DNA of 64,000 nucleotides from Rhynchonema sp. JSB1_4. Taxonomy: Eukaryota > Nematoda > Chromadorea > Monhysterida > Xyalidae. Within the stretch, counting starts at the first letter, position 1. The number at the start of each line of letters is the position of its first letter. The DNA lies in the NCBI GenBank assembly GCA_030248065.1, contig JASAMV010003402.1, forward strand, positions 1-64,000, in the 5' to 3' direction. The notes under the pieces are model-generated. The model ran no database searches. It saw only the letters and a program-made list of their open reading frames with translations, and was not told where the DNA came from. Shown here one piece after another: positions 46,360-58,400 of the stretch. The position numbers were made by a program, and so were the translations under genes.

Positions 46360-46876
46360 CAGGGTTGGGCAAAAAAAAACGACGGCGTTTTTAATAAAAA
46401 AACGACGTTTTTTTTTTAAAAAAACGCCTGGGTCGTTTTTCGTTTTTTTTTAAATCCTGAATTTCCTTGATTTTCCCTGATTTTTCAAGGAAAGTACCCT
46501 GATTTTCGAGGAAAATCAATTTTTTGTCCCATTTTTTTCAAAAAAATTTCGACCAATTTTTACTTTGTCGAGATACGTCGATATACGGAGTTTGACTTTC
46601 AGTGATGACCCCGGCCAAAGTTGGTCCCATGATGCGGGTCTGATATGGGATCTTAACAACTCGCTAGAAAAGGGTTGAAACCCGTTTATTTTGCCTCAGA
46701 ACACATAGAATTACTTCATTTAACCACGTTTTCTTCCCAACATGAGCGTTTTCCAATTTTTTTGGCTGCATATTTTGGTCATCTGGGCGTTTTAAAAAAA
46801 ACGTTTTTTTTAAAAAAAAACGTTTTTTTTTAAAAAAAAACGATTTTTTGGAAAAAACGTTTTTTGCCCAACCCTG
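46360..46876. mobile_element. hAT-like MITE with exact 8-bp target duplication
   Basis: CAGGGTTGGGCAAAAAAAAA and its inverse, flanked by GTTGCAAG at 46,352-46,359 and 46,877-46,884. The core is about 90% like 17,325-17,804 by eye. It is inserted into the left arm of the 2.3-kb foldback. Confidence 0.9.
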
Positions 46877-47465
46877 GTTGCAAGAGTTCTGGCTAAACCG
46901 ATTCAAATCAAGTTTTTCACAAACGCTTGGGCTTTTATTTGATGCAACATTCAACCCGATGGCACTACCATAGCTCGTGCTATGTTGCGAAGAACACTCA
47001 AATTTGGCGAAAATTTTTTCAGATGTATTTTTGGCCCACTTACGATCCGAATAAAGGCAAACCATCAATAAGGCTAAAAATCCTCATTACTAGCCTAATA
47101 TTTCGCTTTAGTTTTCATTTTTGATAGGCAATCAGGTTTGAGACAAGTTAGCTCAATTGTGACTGGTACCCATTTTTGGCCATTTCCTGGTCATCAAATT
47201 TAACCTTTTCTGCAGCTTTTACACATGATGACGATGCTGTGAAATTATGACAAATGCAAATTCTGGTAGCAGAAACGGAGCTGCTTTCAGTCCATAACAA
47301 AACAGACTCAGGTCTCTTGTACCCTTGACGCAACGATTCACGTTAAACGTGTAGCTATGACGCTACCGTCCTAGAAAGTCGTGGCGTTTTCTCAAACTAT
47401 CGCTTTAAAATCAGCGATGTATCTCGCAGACACAGACGAAAATCCTCGCGTGATTGCAGGTATAG

Positions 47466-47738
47466 TAAATTTCTAATTTCGTTGCCTCATGCACTCTTAC
47501 AGACGCAGGGAAACTCCCGTTCGAAGTCGAAGCAGGCAACGAGCTCAGCACACAGTGAACCAGCCACGCAGCTGACACACACAGCTTGTGTGACTGAAAC
47601 ATTCGAAACGCGCACGAGCCAGCTGCGTGGCTTGTTGACTGTGTGTTGAGCTTGTTTCCTGCTTCGACTTCGAACGGGAGTTTTCCAGCGTCTGTAATAA
47701 TGCATGAGGCAATGAAATTAGAAACTTACTATACCTAC
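47466..47738. mobile_element. palindromic MITE, AGTAAGTTTCTAATTTCGT family, copy 1
   Basis: TTTCTAATTTCGTTGCCTCA at the left and TGAGGCAATGAAATTAGAAA at the right. The arms continue inward through ACGCAGG, CGTTCGAAGTCGA and GCAGCTG for more than 110 bp each. It is flanked by TATAGTA-like ends. A sister copy is at 50,400-50,668. Confidence 0.85.
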
Positions 47739-48544
47739 GATGAAAGTCCATCCATACGTCCGGCTGAAGCCACAATTTGGATGATAGTGACACAATCCAT
47801 TGAAGTTTTTCAGAGGACCTTGGAAGTTACAGCGCAGATTTTAAAGCGATATTTTAGGAAAACGGCACGTCTTCCTAGGACGGTAGCGTCATGGCTGCAT
47901 GTGTAATGCGTGCATGTGAAAAATATCCCGCAGCCGAGAACTCGCAGAAATTCCGAGTTTTTAAAAAAAAATGCGTTTATGAACCGTTGCTTCAAAGTTA
48001 CAAGTGATCTGACTTAGTTTTGTAATGTATTGAAGACAACTCCATTTCTGCTGCCAGAATTTGGATTTGTCATACTTCCACAGCATAATTATCATGTAGA
48101 AAGGCTGCAAACAAATATATATTTGGTGATCAGGGAGAGGGGGACCAGTCACAATTAAGTTAACTTCTCTCAAACCTGATTGTTTATCAAAAATTGAAAG
48201 CAAAGTAAAATATTAGGCTGGTAATGAGGCTTTTTAGCCGCATTGATGGCTTGCCTATATTCGAATGCTAAGTGGGCTAAAAACGCATCTGAAAAAATTT
48301 CCGCCAAATTTGAGTGTTCTTGGCAATATATAGCACGAGCTATGGTAGTGCCATTGGGTTGAATGTGGCATCAAATAAAAGCCCAAGCGTTTGTGAAAAA
48401 CCTAATTTGAATCGGTGTTTCGAGAACTTGTGCAACGCACCAAATATTTCAAGTTTGATGTGTGGAGGTCAGTTCCCTACTTTTCAAATTTCGGCCGCCC
48501 GGGCTCAGACAAGGAGCTGGTATGGGAAATAATATTTTGGGCTG

Positions 48545-49035
48545 TGAGTGTTTTGGACGATGGCCTATTAATGTGCCAAGTTTCACGGAAATCGGTGCGT
48601 CGTTTAGTTATGATTTTATGCCTTTAAGCTGACGTCCAACTTTGTGTTGTCTAGTCCAGTGGTTTAAAATTTTTTTATTATTTCAAAACTCGAAAGTTTC
48701 TCTATTTTTTTGCTCTAAAAGTGCTATTTTTGCATAAAAAATTCTTCTGTTGACATCCCCTGACCCTACCATGTATGTATTGGGTGCCATAATCGTTGTT
48801 TTGTGGCATCTAGACATAGAGCACACACTCACAGGGCCTCTCATGACTACACACGTACATATGTGACTGGGTGGGCATTTATTTATCCATGCCCCCAGAC
48901 CCGAAAGGAGTGATTCGATGTAATATTCACTCTAATTTCACACTATGTGCAGCTTATTTGTATTGGTCGTGTACCTAGACGCGATAATTTCACCGAAAAT
49001 TCCCATCCCGAATATCAGAAAATACGATACCATTA
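48545..49035. other. intergenic, no supported gene
   Basis: AT-rich sequence between the 2.3-kb foldback and the GGCCGCTCTCTGAC MITE. No inverted repeat, tandem repeat or coding character is seen. Confidence 0.4.
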
Positions 49036-49377
49036 GGCCGCTCTCTGACAAAAGCAAAAAGCAAAAAGTTTACCACACACTTTTCGCTTTTTGCTTTTGT
49101 CAGAGAGCAAAAGCAAAAAGTTGACTTTTTGCTTTTTGCTTTCGTCAGAGAGCAAAAGCAAAAAGCAAAAACTTGAAAAAAAGCAAAAAGTCATCGTGAC
49201 TTTTTACGCCCAAAACCAGGCTGCACAAACCCGAAAATCAAAAATTACACAGGTCTGGAACACGCTAATGTTTGCTGCTTGTGAAATGTCAACTTTTTGC
49301 TTTTTCTCTCTGACAAAAACAAAAAGCAAAAAGTGTGTTGTGAACTTTTTGCTTTTTGCTTTTGTCAGAGAGCGGCC
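49036..49377. mobile_element. PIF/Harbinger-like MITE with TTA duplication
   Basis: GGCCGCTCTCTGACAAAAGC and the inverse are flanked on both sides by TTA (49,033-49,035 and 49,378-49,380). The arms are repeats of AGCAAAAAGCAAAAAG. It is related in plan, but not in sequence, to 42,215-43,002 (GGCCGC plus CTCxGACAAA). Confidence 0.85.
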
Positions 49378-49775
49378 TTACACCCGCACCCCCTGGGGAA
49401 GGGTACGGGCGTGTACCTGACTACAGTTGGTATTTGACGTGCTTTATAATGCACTTAGAACACATTATGTCACAAAAATACCCCTTTTTGTACTTGAGCG
49501 CTCATTTTTTGTCTGTTGGGCAGAATTTGGTTGGAAAACTTTTTTCTTTTAAAAAATGGGGATCGAATAAAAATTTTTTTTATTAACCACTGGTCTAGTC
49601 TTTCTACTTGCTCCGTCCTGGCATTAGCGCGTGGCCTTGTTCCCTCAGCCAAGTCACCCCTATATGAAAGTTTGGTATTACTTTGTTGTTGTATAATTAT
49701 TAATATAGTTTTTCTGTATTTTTACGCACCATCACTATCAACCAGCCGTGCTTTGCAGACCTAGACAATACCGTA

Positions 49776-49965
49776 TCACCCTGAATTCTTATACACACTG
49801 GAAATGTTTCGGGTTACTGGAGCCACGTCACGCGCGGTTAGCCGATAAGCAACACACACAAACGCGCGCTAAATGTTTCATGATCTTGGCTCTTTCACAC
49901 GCAAGCCACACGCGACGTGGCCACAGTAACCCGAAACATTTTAGGTGTGTAAGAAATCAGGGTGC
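49776..49965. repeat. inverted-repeat element, CACCCTGAATTCTTA ends
   Basis: CACCCTGAATTCTTATACAC at the left and the inverse GTGTAAGAAATCAGGGTG at the right, with ATGTTTCGGGTTACTG and its inverse further in. About 190 bp. A loose resemblance exists near 8,795-8,870. Confidence 0.7.
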
Positions 49966-50021
49966 TATGGTCTAAAGACTGAAAAGTATGGCTGGTTCGC
50001 CTATAGCTACTGCTGAGTGAA

Positions 50022-50217
50022 GTAATACTACGCCAACAAGAGCCCGATTTCGCAGCTGGCAGAACAGTGAAACTGACGCGTGGCTTCTGATTTGGGAAAT
50101 GTTACACGTTGTAGAATACAACGCGGTACATAAGAATTTTCTCTTTCTATTCGTTTTGTAAACACATCACCTCCGAAATCGGGTTCGTGTTCTGGCGTTG
50201 TTTACACCTTTTATATT
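50022..50217. mobile_element. MITE, TAAAGGCAAACTACGCC family (diverged)
   Basis: ACTACGCCAACAAGAGCCCG at the left and ACACCTTTTA at the right, with the core GGGAAATGTTACACGTTG. The ends are eroded compared with 34,501-34,693. Confidence 0.7.
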
Positions 50218-50399
50218 GATGAACTTTCAGTTTAATTACCAGTGCTTCAGTAATTCCGAGTGCACTTATTATGCAAACACCCTGCTCAAGGCAGCGAACG
50301 GTGCTAGTCACTTCACGTGGTCTTCAAAACATTCTAACGTTTATGCGCCATTACTTCCATTATTTAGCAGTTTGAATCGTCAATTAGTGCTGATATAGT

Positions 50400-50668
50400 A
50401 AGTTTCTAATTTCGTTGCCTCATACATTTTTACAGACGCAGGAAAACTCCCGTTCGAAGTCGAGGCAGGCAACAAGCTCAACACACAGTCAACAAGCCAC
50501 GCAGCTGGCTCGTGTGCGTTTCGAATGTTTCAGTCACACAAGCTGTATGTGTCAGTTACTTGGCTTGTTGACTGTGTGTTGGGCTTGTTGCCTGCCTCGA
50601 CTTCGAACGGGAGTTTTCCTGCGTCTGTAAAAATGCATGAGGCAACGAAATTAGAAACTTACTATATA
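50400..50668. mobile_element. palindromic MITE, AGTAAGTTTCTAATTTCGT family, copy 2
   Basis: AGTAAGTTTCTAATTTCGTT and its inverse AACGAAATTAGAAACTTACT, with the same inner blocks as 47,466-47,738. The whole element is a hairpin of about 115 bp per arm. Confidence 0.85.
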
Positions 50669-50956
50669 CTATGTTTTAAACTGTTGTTATGTTACGTACC
50701 ATACACAATCTTGCGGCATCACTTGTCACCGGAGTTTTCCACTTAAAGCCCCTGGGGTATACCATGGGATGTCAGCTGCCCCCAAATTCTCCCTAAAACA
50801 CCCAGTTTTCCACTTGAAGCCCCGGGGGGGGGGGGGGGCTCCACTTGGATTTTTCTTTGGTCGGAGGGCCCAGAAACCCCGGCGCTTTAAGCGGAAAATT
50901 CCGGTATTATTTTGGAATACATTTCTGTATTTTGTATTCCTTGATTTTACAGTATG

Positions 50957-51149
50957 TAAAGGCAAACTACACCAACATGAGCTCGATTTCGCAGCTGGCA
51001 GAATAGTGAAACATTCTGATGTGGCTGCCGATTTGGGAAACGTTACACGTTGAAGAATACAAAATGGAGCATGATGATTTTCTCTTTCTATCCGTTTTGA
51101 TTACACACAACCTTCGAAATCGCGCTCGTGTTGATGTAGTTTGCCTTTG
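50957..51149. mobile_element. MITE, TAAAGGCAAACTACGCC family
   Basis: TAAAGGCAAACTACACCAAC at the left and GTAGTTTGCCTTT at the right, with the core shared with 26,584 and 34,501. Just upstream, 50,743-50,900 is a separate C/G-run-containing inverted repeat (CACTTAAAGCCCCTGGGGT and a diverged inverse). Confidence 0.8.
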
Positions 51150-51239
51150 GGTGGAAACAACGTATTGGCAGGCTGACAACCGTTGGATATACTATGTACT
51201 CTTTAATCCCGTGGCCGTGTGGCTTTTAATCCCGTGATA

Positions 51240-52060
51240 ATCAAATATACGTTGTCGATAAATTGTTCGGAACTTCAGTCGTGCTGGAAACGAAAAGTCG
51301 CAGTAAAATACATTGCAAAATGCAGAGAACATAACGCATAAATTTCATTCCCGATTTGTTCGATAATCGGCTTTCTGCTCTTGATTAATCAGTTACACTA
51401 CCCAACGACGTCTCTTCCCGATAAAATATTTGCACTTTTATTTTCGTCATGCAGTGAGTAAACTGTGTCTTGCTGCAACAGTGAAAACATTGGAAAAGCA
51501 TAATTATAAGCCGTTATATGTCTCAAAAATATTATGAAGGGCAATTCATACAAATAATTTGACCCACAACCATATAATAATCCCTGCTCGTGCTAAAATG
51601 TACAATAAATCATGCAGGTCATAAACTGCCGACAGTCACGCTGAATTAAATAAAACAGGATTATAAAACAGCTACAACAAAAAGATAATAAACGCACGAT
51701 AAATACAAAGGCATTAATAAGCAACTAAGAATAAATATGCAGAACATTCACCAGATCTCATAAAACAGGGTCATTTTGATCACAGGGTAATCACTAATAA
51801 AATAAACACGATTTCCGTTTATTATTGAATGATTTCGGCATTTCTGGAAGAAGAATTAATTGCGTTCCGGGAATTACCTTTGATCATTTGTGGGCGCGTC
51901 ACTGGAAATTTAATATGCATTGATCTTGCCATACAACATAATAATATGTAGTCTTATTAGACACTATTGTACTCTAGACCACCGTATTTCGTAATACGAC
52001 TATAGTAGTGCTGCGATCTCATGTGACACGCAGGCTGATAGTACGGCCGTCAACTCAAGT
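51240..52060. other. no supported gene
   Basis: AT-rich sequence with many TAA/TTA words and no inverted repeat. A last exon of the SNX29-like gene could lie at its right edge (below 52,415) but I could not fix one. Confidence 0.35.
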
Positions 52061-52414
52061 GGTCAACTCATGGGCGTGACAAATAATACATGGGATAGTC
52101 GACGACCGACAGTACCATAAGCCGACACACAAGAAGACCAATGGAAATAGTGTGACAACACAACGTTGATCTCTGCCCATTTTTGACAGAGGGAATGCGA
52201 TACCATGGGCTGCGCATTATACGACGAAGGTTTGTTGATTATCGGTCTTTTTGGTCTTAATGGTATTTTTTTGTGTTTTTGTGAATTTTTCATACTCGCT
52301 GACAAACACTTGCCAGCAAAAAACCTCAGCCAACCAGGACATAATTGCAATCGATAAAACATTTTCCTGAGAAATTTGGGATAAAATATGATTTCAAAAA
52401 AGGGCGCCACGCAC

Positions 52415-55400
52415 CAAATGAATGGTATGATGCGACACATCGTATCCTTGTTAACGGGTACCGAACAGAATTCGGGGTACGTTTGCACGATATGGTTGAC
52501 GGCACGTCGCGTGTACGTCTCCAACAGCTTACGACGCTCGTCGACGAACGACTTTTGCTGCAACGGCAAACATAAGCGGAATATGGTTCGTCATGTAGAT
52601 TATGTGCATCCACTTTCTCAGACATTGAATGATTGAAATCCAACATGAGAAATAGAAGCGTAAAACTTTGAACACGTTTTTTAAGGTTTGGCATAAACTG
52701 TCAGTTGATTTATGAGCTTCCCGTTCGGAACTTGTTGAAATGGCAAGCACAAGTTGATCAATTGTTTGTCTATGCTTTCCCTCCCGTTTGCACAGGTATT
52801 TCTCAGTTGGTAAAGAAACACCCCCGGCTTATTTGGAAGGGTCAGGGGAAAATTCTTAAAAAACAAGAATAACCGCAACGTCCGTAACCAACTTTCTTTC
52901 CGATTTTCTTCTTCGGCGGGAATTCAAATCTCGCGAACGCTTTGTCGCTTTTGACCATTTGCAAATGGAATTTGCGAAATTGCGAATAACGGCGGTAGAT
53001 ATTCCATTCGTGCGTACCAACTCGAAAGTAGATCTATGTAATCGGCTTTTTGTTTATTTCATTTCTTATGGGTTTTAAATTATATTTCCGATTTTGTCAC
53101 AATTGTCGGAACGGAACAAACCGTGGGTTAAAAAAACGGGATCTGATACGCTCAAGTCAAAGATTTCCCAACGAAAGCGGTTATTGATGCGATATCTAAA
53201 GCCGCATTCTACCACAATGATGCCCGCCTTTTCAACAGAATATACAGAAGTTTTATGAACCTTTTCGACATGACTGTGCGAAAACAAAAAAAGTTAATCG
53301 TTTCACTATTTTTCGATAAGCAAAAAGTAAAACAAACACCTGATACAAATGATAGACGTCCGTTTTCTTGCCGGACAGAAACGCAGTGGGAATCCAAATA
53401 TTGACCGTGGGACGACGGGATGCCGAAGGCTGGTCAACGTCTGAGTCGAGATCGTCCGATGCCATCTGGGAATGCAATGGAAGAGAAAATGCATTCATGG
53501 TTGGTTTGTAGATAGAAACGTTTACAGCTCCGGTGACTAATGGGGATCGGACGTGGGAGTGGGTATGTGACACGGATATGGCATGTGATAAAATGTCAAT
53601 ATGTTAATTTTAGGTGTTTTGTTTCGAAATTATTTTGGCGTGTGTGTGGGCCTTATCACCAAAGGCGTGTGTGTGTATGTTTTCTCAATTGTGTGGGAGT
53701 GGGTGTAGGTTTCGGTCCGCAAAAGTGCACTACAAGCATCGCTTAGTCACAGATAAACACCTGGGAAGTTTGGAGGTCTTTTTGGTTGTGATATGAGAGC
53801 TTGGTACAATAGGTGGATGCGAGAGAATGCAGTAACAAGGGGTCGTGTAAAAAATAAACTTAGAAAAGATTGTTTTTAAATTTCTGACCCCGCCTTGGTC
53901 TCGCGTTATCGCTCGGCTAATTTCGGCTATTTCACCAATATTATGGTGGTGCACAGATGATTCGAAGTCATTGCCCTAGAAGGCAAACTTGTTTCTGGCC
54001 AACTCACCAAGAAATGAACGAAAACTGTTAACTAAACGCTTCAAATCAAATAACATCACCAACCGGTCCCCTCAGCTCCCGCAGCTCGTTTTTTAGCCGC
54101 TGCACTTGATGTCGTCTTCGGTTGAGTGTTTGCACCAAATGATCATTGAACTCAACCAGTTCCGCGTGCATGGTGGCAACCTGAACATCATTTTGAAACA
54201 TTTAGTGCCACGCGCATGAGCACCACCATACCATGCGTATTCGGGCGTAACGAAAGCACGGCCGATGGCATAAACATATAAAATATCGTGAAAAACTGAA
54301 GCGCATCTGACCAAAAAGAGAAATTCTAAATTTACACAGACTGAAAACCGGTTTTCACAATGTTGTTGTTCCGTGTGAGCTGCAATTGGTATGCCAGAGC
54401 AATACAATTGAATGTACATCCCAAAATACGCGATAAAGGCAAACCACGCCAACACGAGCCAGATTTCGGAGTTGGTGCACTAGCAAAACGAAGAGAAAGA
54501 GAAATCCTCATGCACCACGTTGTATTCTACAACCTGTAACACTTCCCAGATTAGCACCCACGTGTGAATGTTTCCCTATCTGCCACCTCCGAAATCGGGC
54601 TCGTGTTGGCGTACTATACATCCGAAAATACGCGCTAGGTATACTCTGACAATTCTTTTGGGAGAAACTTTTCAAAAGCGTTGCCTGATCCGTAAAGCGC
54701 ATGATGCGTGCACTGGCTATAGCGGTCACGTGACTTCTGTAGCCAGTGCACGCATAATGTGCTTTACGGATCAGGCAACGCGTTTGAAAAGTTTCTCTCA
54801 AAAGAATTGTCAGAGTATGTGTGATTACAAACGCACAGATTGACGATAAAATTGAGCAATACGGAAAAAAAGCGAAACATTTTCAGACACACCTCACCAG
54901 AGACAACTAAAATGTCCGACAGACCGAAATTCAAGTTTGAAACAAAAAATCACGTCACCTGCAACAATTTCGATTCGTACATTTTCGTCACGTCCGCTGC
55001 CGAACTCGCTTCATCGCTTTCACCGTCCGGCGTTTCCCCTTTGTTTGATGATGATGATGACGTCATACTTTCTTCCAACGACCGAATGTTATCGGCGTAC
55101 GCGCGTAATTGGCGACGCAGGACTTCGATTTCCCTGAAAAATCAGGCAAAACTCAGGGTTGACGATATATTATGAGACATCAAACTTGGTGGTGATCGAA
55201 GGTAATTGGACCTGTTTTGGTCACATTTTTGCATTCAGGATATCAATAGATTGGATCCATATTTCGACCAGCGCAAAAGTTGTTCATTCCAGGCGAGGGA
55301 ACAACTTTTATGCTGGTCAAAAAATTAGTGGCATCACATAATTTCTTAATATCTTTAATGCAAAGATCGCATGTAATGTGACCATGGCAGATCACATCCG

Positions 55401-58400
55401 ATCACCAAGTTTGATATCGCTCCATGATGACAAAAAAAAACAAAAAAAATTGCACATTTCCGCATCCCGTATTCGTTTCTGGTTCACCAGCTTCATGTTC
55501 TCTTCCTTTTCTCTGCATTCCGCTAGTTCGGCTTTGAGGGCCGCAATCTCTTCACATTGCGCCGTTAGACGGTCGGCCAGATCGGAGCTGGAAGGAAATG
55601 AACAATTATAAATTACTGTGAAATAATAAGAGAAAACTTGGATGAAACAGAAGAGAAAATGTCGAACCGAGGAGTTGGAGAGCCGAGATCAGAATGTGCA
55701 TTGACGGTGCTTACAGATACTGATTTGGAAGCAGCTGAAAAAAATGGTAACAAAATGGTAATAAAACAAAAATAATACAAAATTAAGGGCCACCATTAAA
55801 AGTAACAAGACAAACGCACTTCCAGCCGCCGCACAACCATTATTTCCATTCGATAAATCCAATTTCAATTCTCGAATGCCAGAGTCACCACCGGTTTGGT
55901 CATCGTCCGTGATTGATAATCTGGAATCTTTAGGATTTGAGAGCGACCGATCGAATAATTTTCGTTGTATTGCAGTAGCTGTTCAGTTTGAGAGACGTAT
56001 CAGCTGCGGGCATGCTAACAGACACGAAGATTGCAACTGGAACACGACACTTAATCGACAAAAAAAAACAAAAAATATAGATATAAATTAAACCAAAAAC
56101 AACCAACGGCGTGAGATCAGTGGCGAGCGTGAAAAAGTTGGGCACCGGACTGTCAGTCTCCCTATCCCCTGTTGTGCCTTCCTGGGGCCCAACAACATCA
56201 CCGGCGTCAAACGCGTCGTCGCTTGCAATCGACTCGCCGCACATCGATGAACTGGTGGCGCTGTGCAGTGAACCTGATAAATCAGGCACAAACTAACGTA
56301 GAATTATATATGCAAAAGAAACATCTGTCACGGCAGTGAACTATGCCCAGTGGTGTGATTAGGGGGTTGGGGGGGGGGGGTTACCCCCGGTATAGGGTAT
56401 GGGAAATCGGCCGGGGCTATGGACTATGGGAACTTTTTCACTTTTGGAACAAGCACCCATAAGAAATGACTTTTTGACCCCGAGAAGTACCTAAATTGAC
56501 TATTTTCGCCTAAAAATGTCAAAAATCGCTTGCTGCCGCAAGAAAACTCTGACTTATATACCACTTTTCGGTACTTTTTGCAGATTTTCGGGGTCATTTT
56601 TTCAGACAACCCTCCCTAGGGTATGGTGAATTTTCGAGTTTTTGGAGAAACCTCCCCTTGGTATGGGGAATTTTTTGATTTTTAGGGGTACGCATGGGAA
56701 ATTTCCCGAAAATTGCGCTGGGTATGGGAAAATTTCGATTTCTCAACGACAGCACTGACTATGCCCGCTTCGGCCCGTTTTCACAGACGGGCGACGTGCC
56801 AGGCTTCGTCCGCCTGCGAACACCTCTGGCCAATAGACCTCCAAAAAGCACCTCAAGCAGATCTTATTGCTTTATCCAGGATCAGGATCAGGATTCCTGA
56901 TAGAACGTAATTGCAGCAAAATGTTCGAAGTATAAATATCGGACCGACCGGCGCAAAAGGATGATTCTCGATCGAAGCAAGCTTACAGCTGATAACCAAC
57001 TTTGAACACGGTCGGAAAGCGATCAAATTGTAAGCTCACTCGCATCACCAATGTGGAATCATGACTTTGCATCGATTGAGAGAACAAAATGTCAAGCGAG
57101 TGGAAGAACACGTTCAACGAGATTCACACGCAACGTTCAAGCTTCAAATTTGCGTTTCGAAAAAATTGAAAACCCTCAAAAAATGTTTCGCCAGCAAAGT
57201 ATACTGAACCAGTTGTTTCGCTAGCACAATCCCAAAATCACAGTAAAAAATTAAGCAAAACGGAAATCCATGAAATACAAACCCTCACCGGAAACTTCGC
57301 GCTCACGGTGCACCACCTTCATCTTGCCCGCCGTGTCTGATAGTCTGGAAAGTTTTCTTTGGAACTTTTTGCGTTATTACAATTCGATATGGTCACAAAA
57401 TCTTATTGTTCAGAGACGTTCTCGAACTGAAACCGTAAACTTCGGTCTCTGTGAAAATTACACACTGGTACCGATAAATTAAAACTCAAAAGAGTTTGTC
57501 GATATGGAGCAACAACGGCAAATTGGGTACCAAACTGACGTACGGTAAAAAAAACCAGACGTAAAGTGGACAGCGGAGAGTTATACTGACTGCATTTCAA
57601 CAATTATGAACTGTACGTTGAGTTGCAAATTCATTTGCCATAAAACGAAAAGCAGATGAACATAAACGCCAACAGTTTCATACGCTTTCCCTTCCGTTTG
57701 CACAGGCATTTTCCATTGGACGAAAATACCCCGGCTTATTTGAAAGGGTCAAAATCATGTCAACGGAAAATCATGACAAACGCTGTCAAATGTGACAGAA
57801 TCGCAAAAGGTCACAAAACAAGCAAACCAAATGAACGCTCACTTTTTCTTCGTTGTGCCCTCAAAGCTGACCACGTTCACCAGAGGTCTTCGCGGTCTCG
57901 CACCAGAAGATTGCGTCTTCCTATTGGTCGAGCTCGAGCGCTGATTGGCTGCTTGACTGCTGGTCGATTGGTGATTGGCTGACGATGACGTCATCAACGA
58001 CATGATTGGCTGCGGTGCCACGCGGGCTTCGACGAGCAGCTCGGTGCATTCGGTACCGTACTCGTATGAGTCCAGGACTTCGCTATCCGTGTCAACCGCA
58101 AACAGAATTGTGGATGTGCCTGCAACATTGCTCTGGTCAATTTCAGGTCAAAGTTGGTTACGTGTGGTCTCTGGAAAGTTCACTGCAACTACTGTAATTG
58201 CAACACAAACACGACCTAATCAAACAAAAAAAACAAATATTTTTCCATTTTACGCTAGTATTGTTCAAAGTTTTGGACAGTAAAGCAATCCGTAATCATG
58301 TATCTTGATTAGATTTTTTGCACATCAGTGTATGTTTATATACATAGGGTGGAATTCAGAAAACAAAGTCAAGCTCAACGTCAAGTTCAAAGTCAGATGC

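Larger units (their letters stand above)
46234..48545. mobile_element. 2.3-kb foldback with two inserted elements
   Basis: The left arm (CAGGATTTTCACTTCCCAAA, ATTCCCATACCAGCTCC, GAGCCCGGGCGGCC, then after a gap CGCTTGGGCTTTTATTTGAT and AACACTCAAATTTGGCG) recurs inverted from 48,545 back to about 47,830. The left arm is interrupted by a hAT-like MITE (46,360-46,876) and the centre by a palindromic MITE (47,466-47,738). Neither interruption has a counterpart in the other arm. No protein is encoded. Confidence 0.85.
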
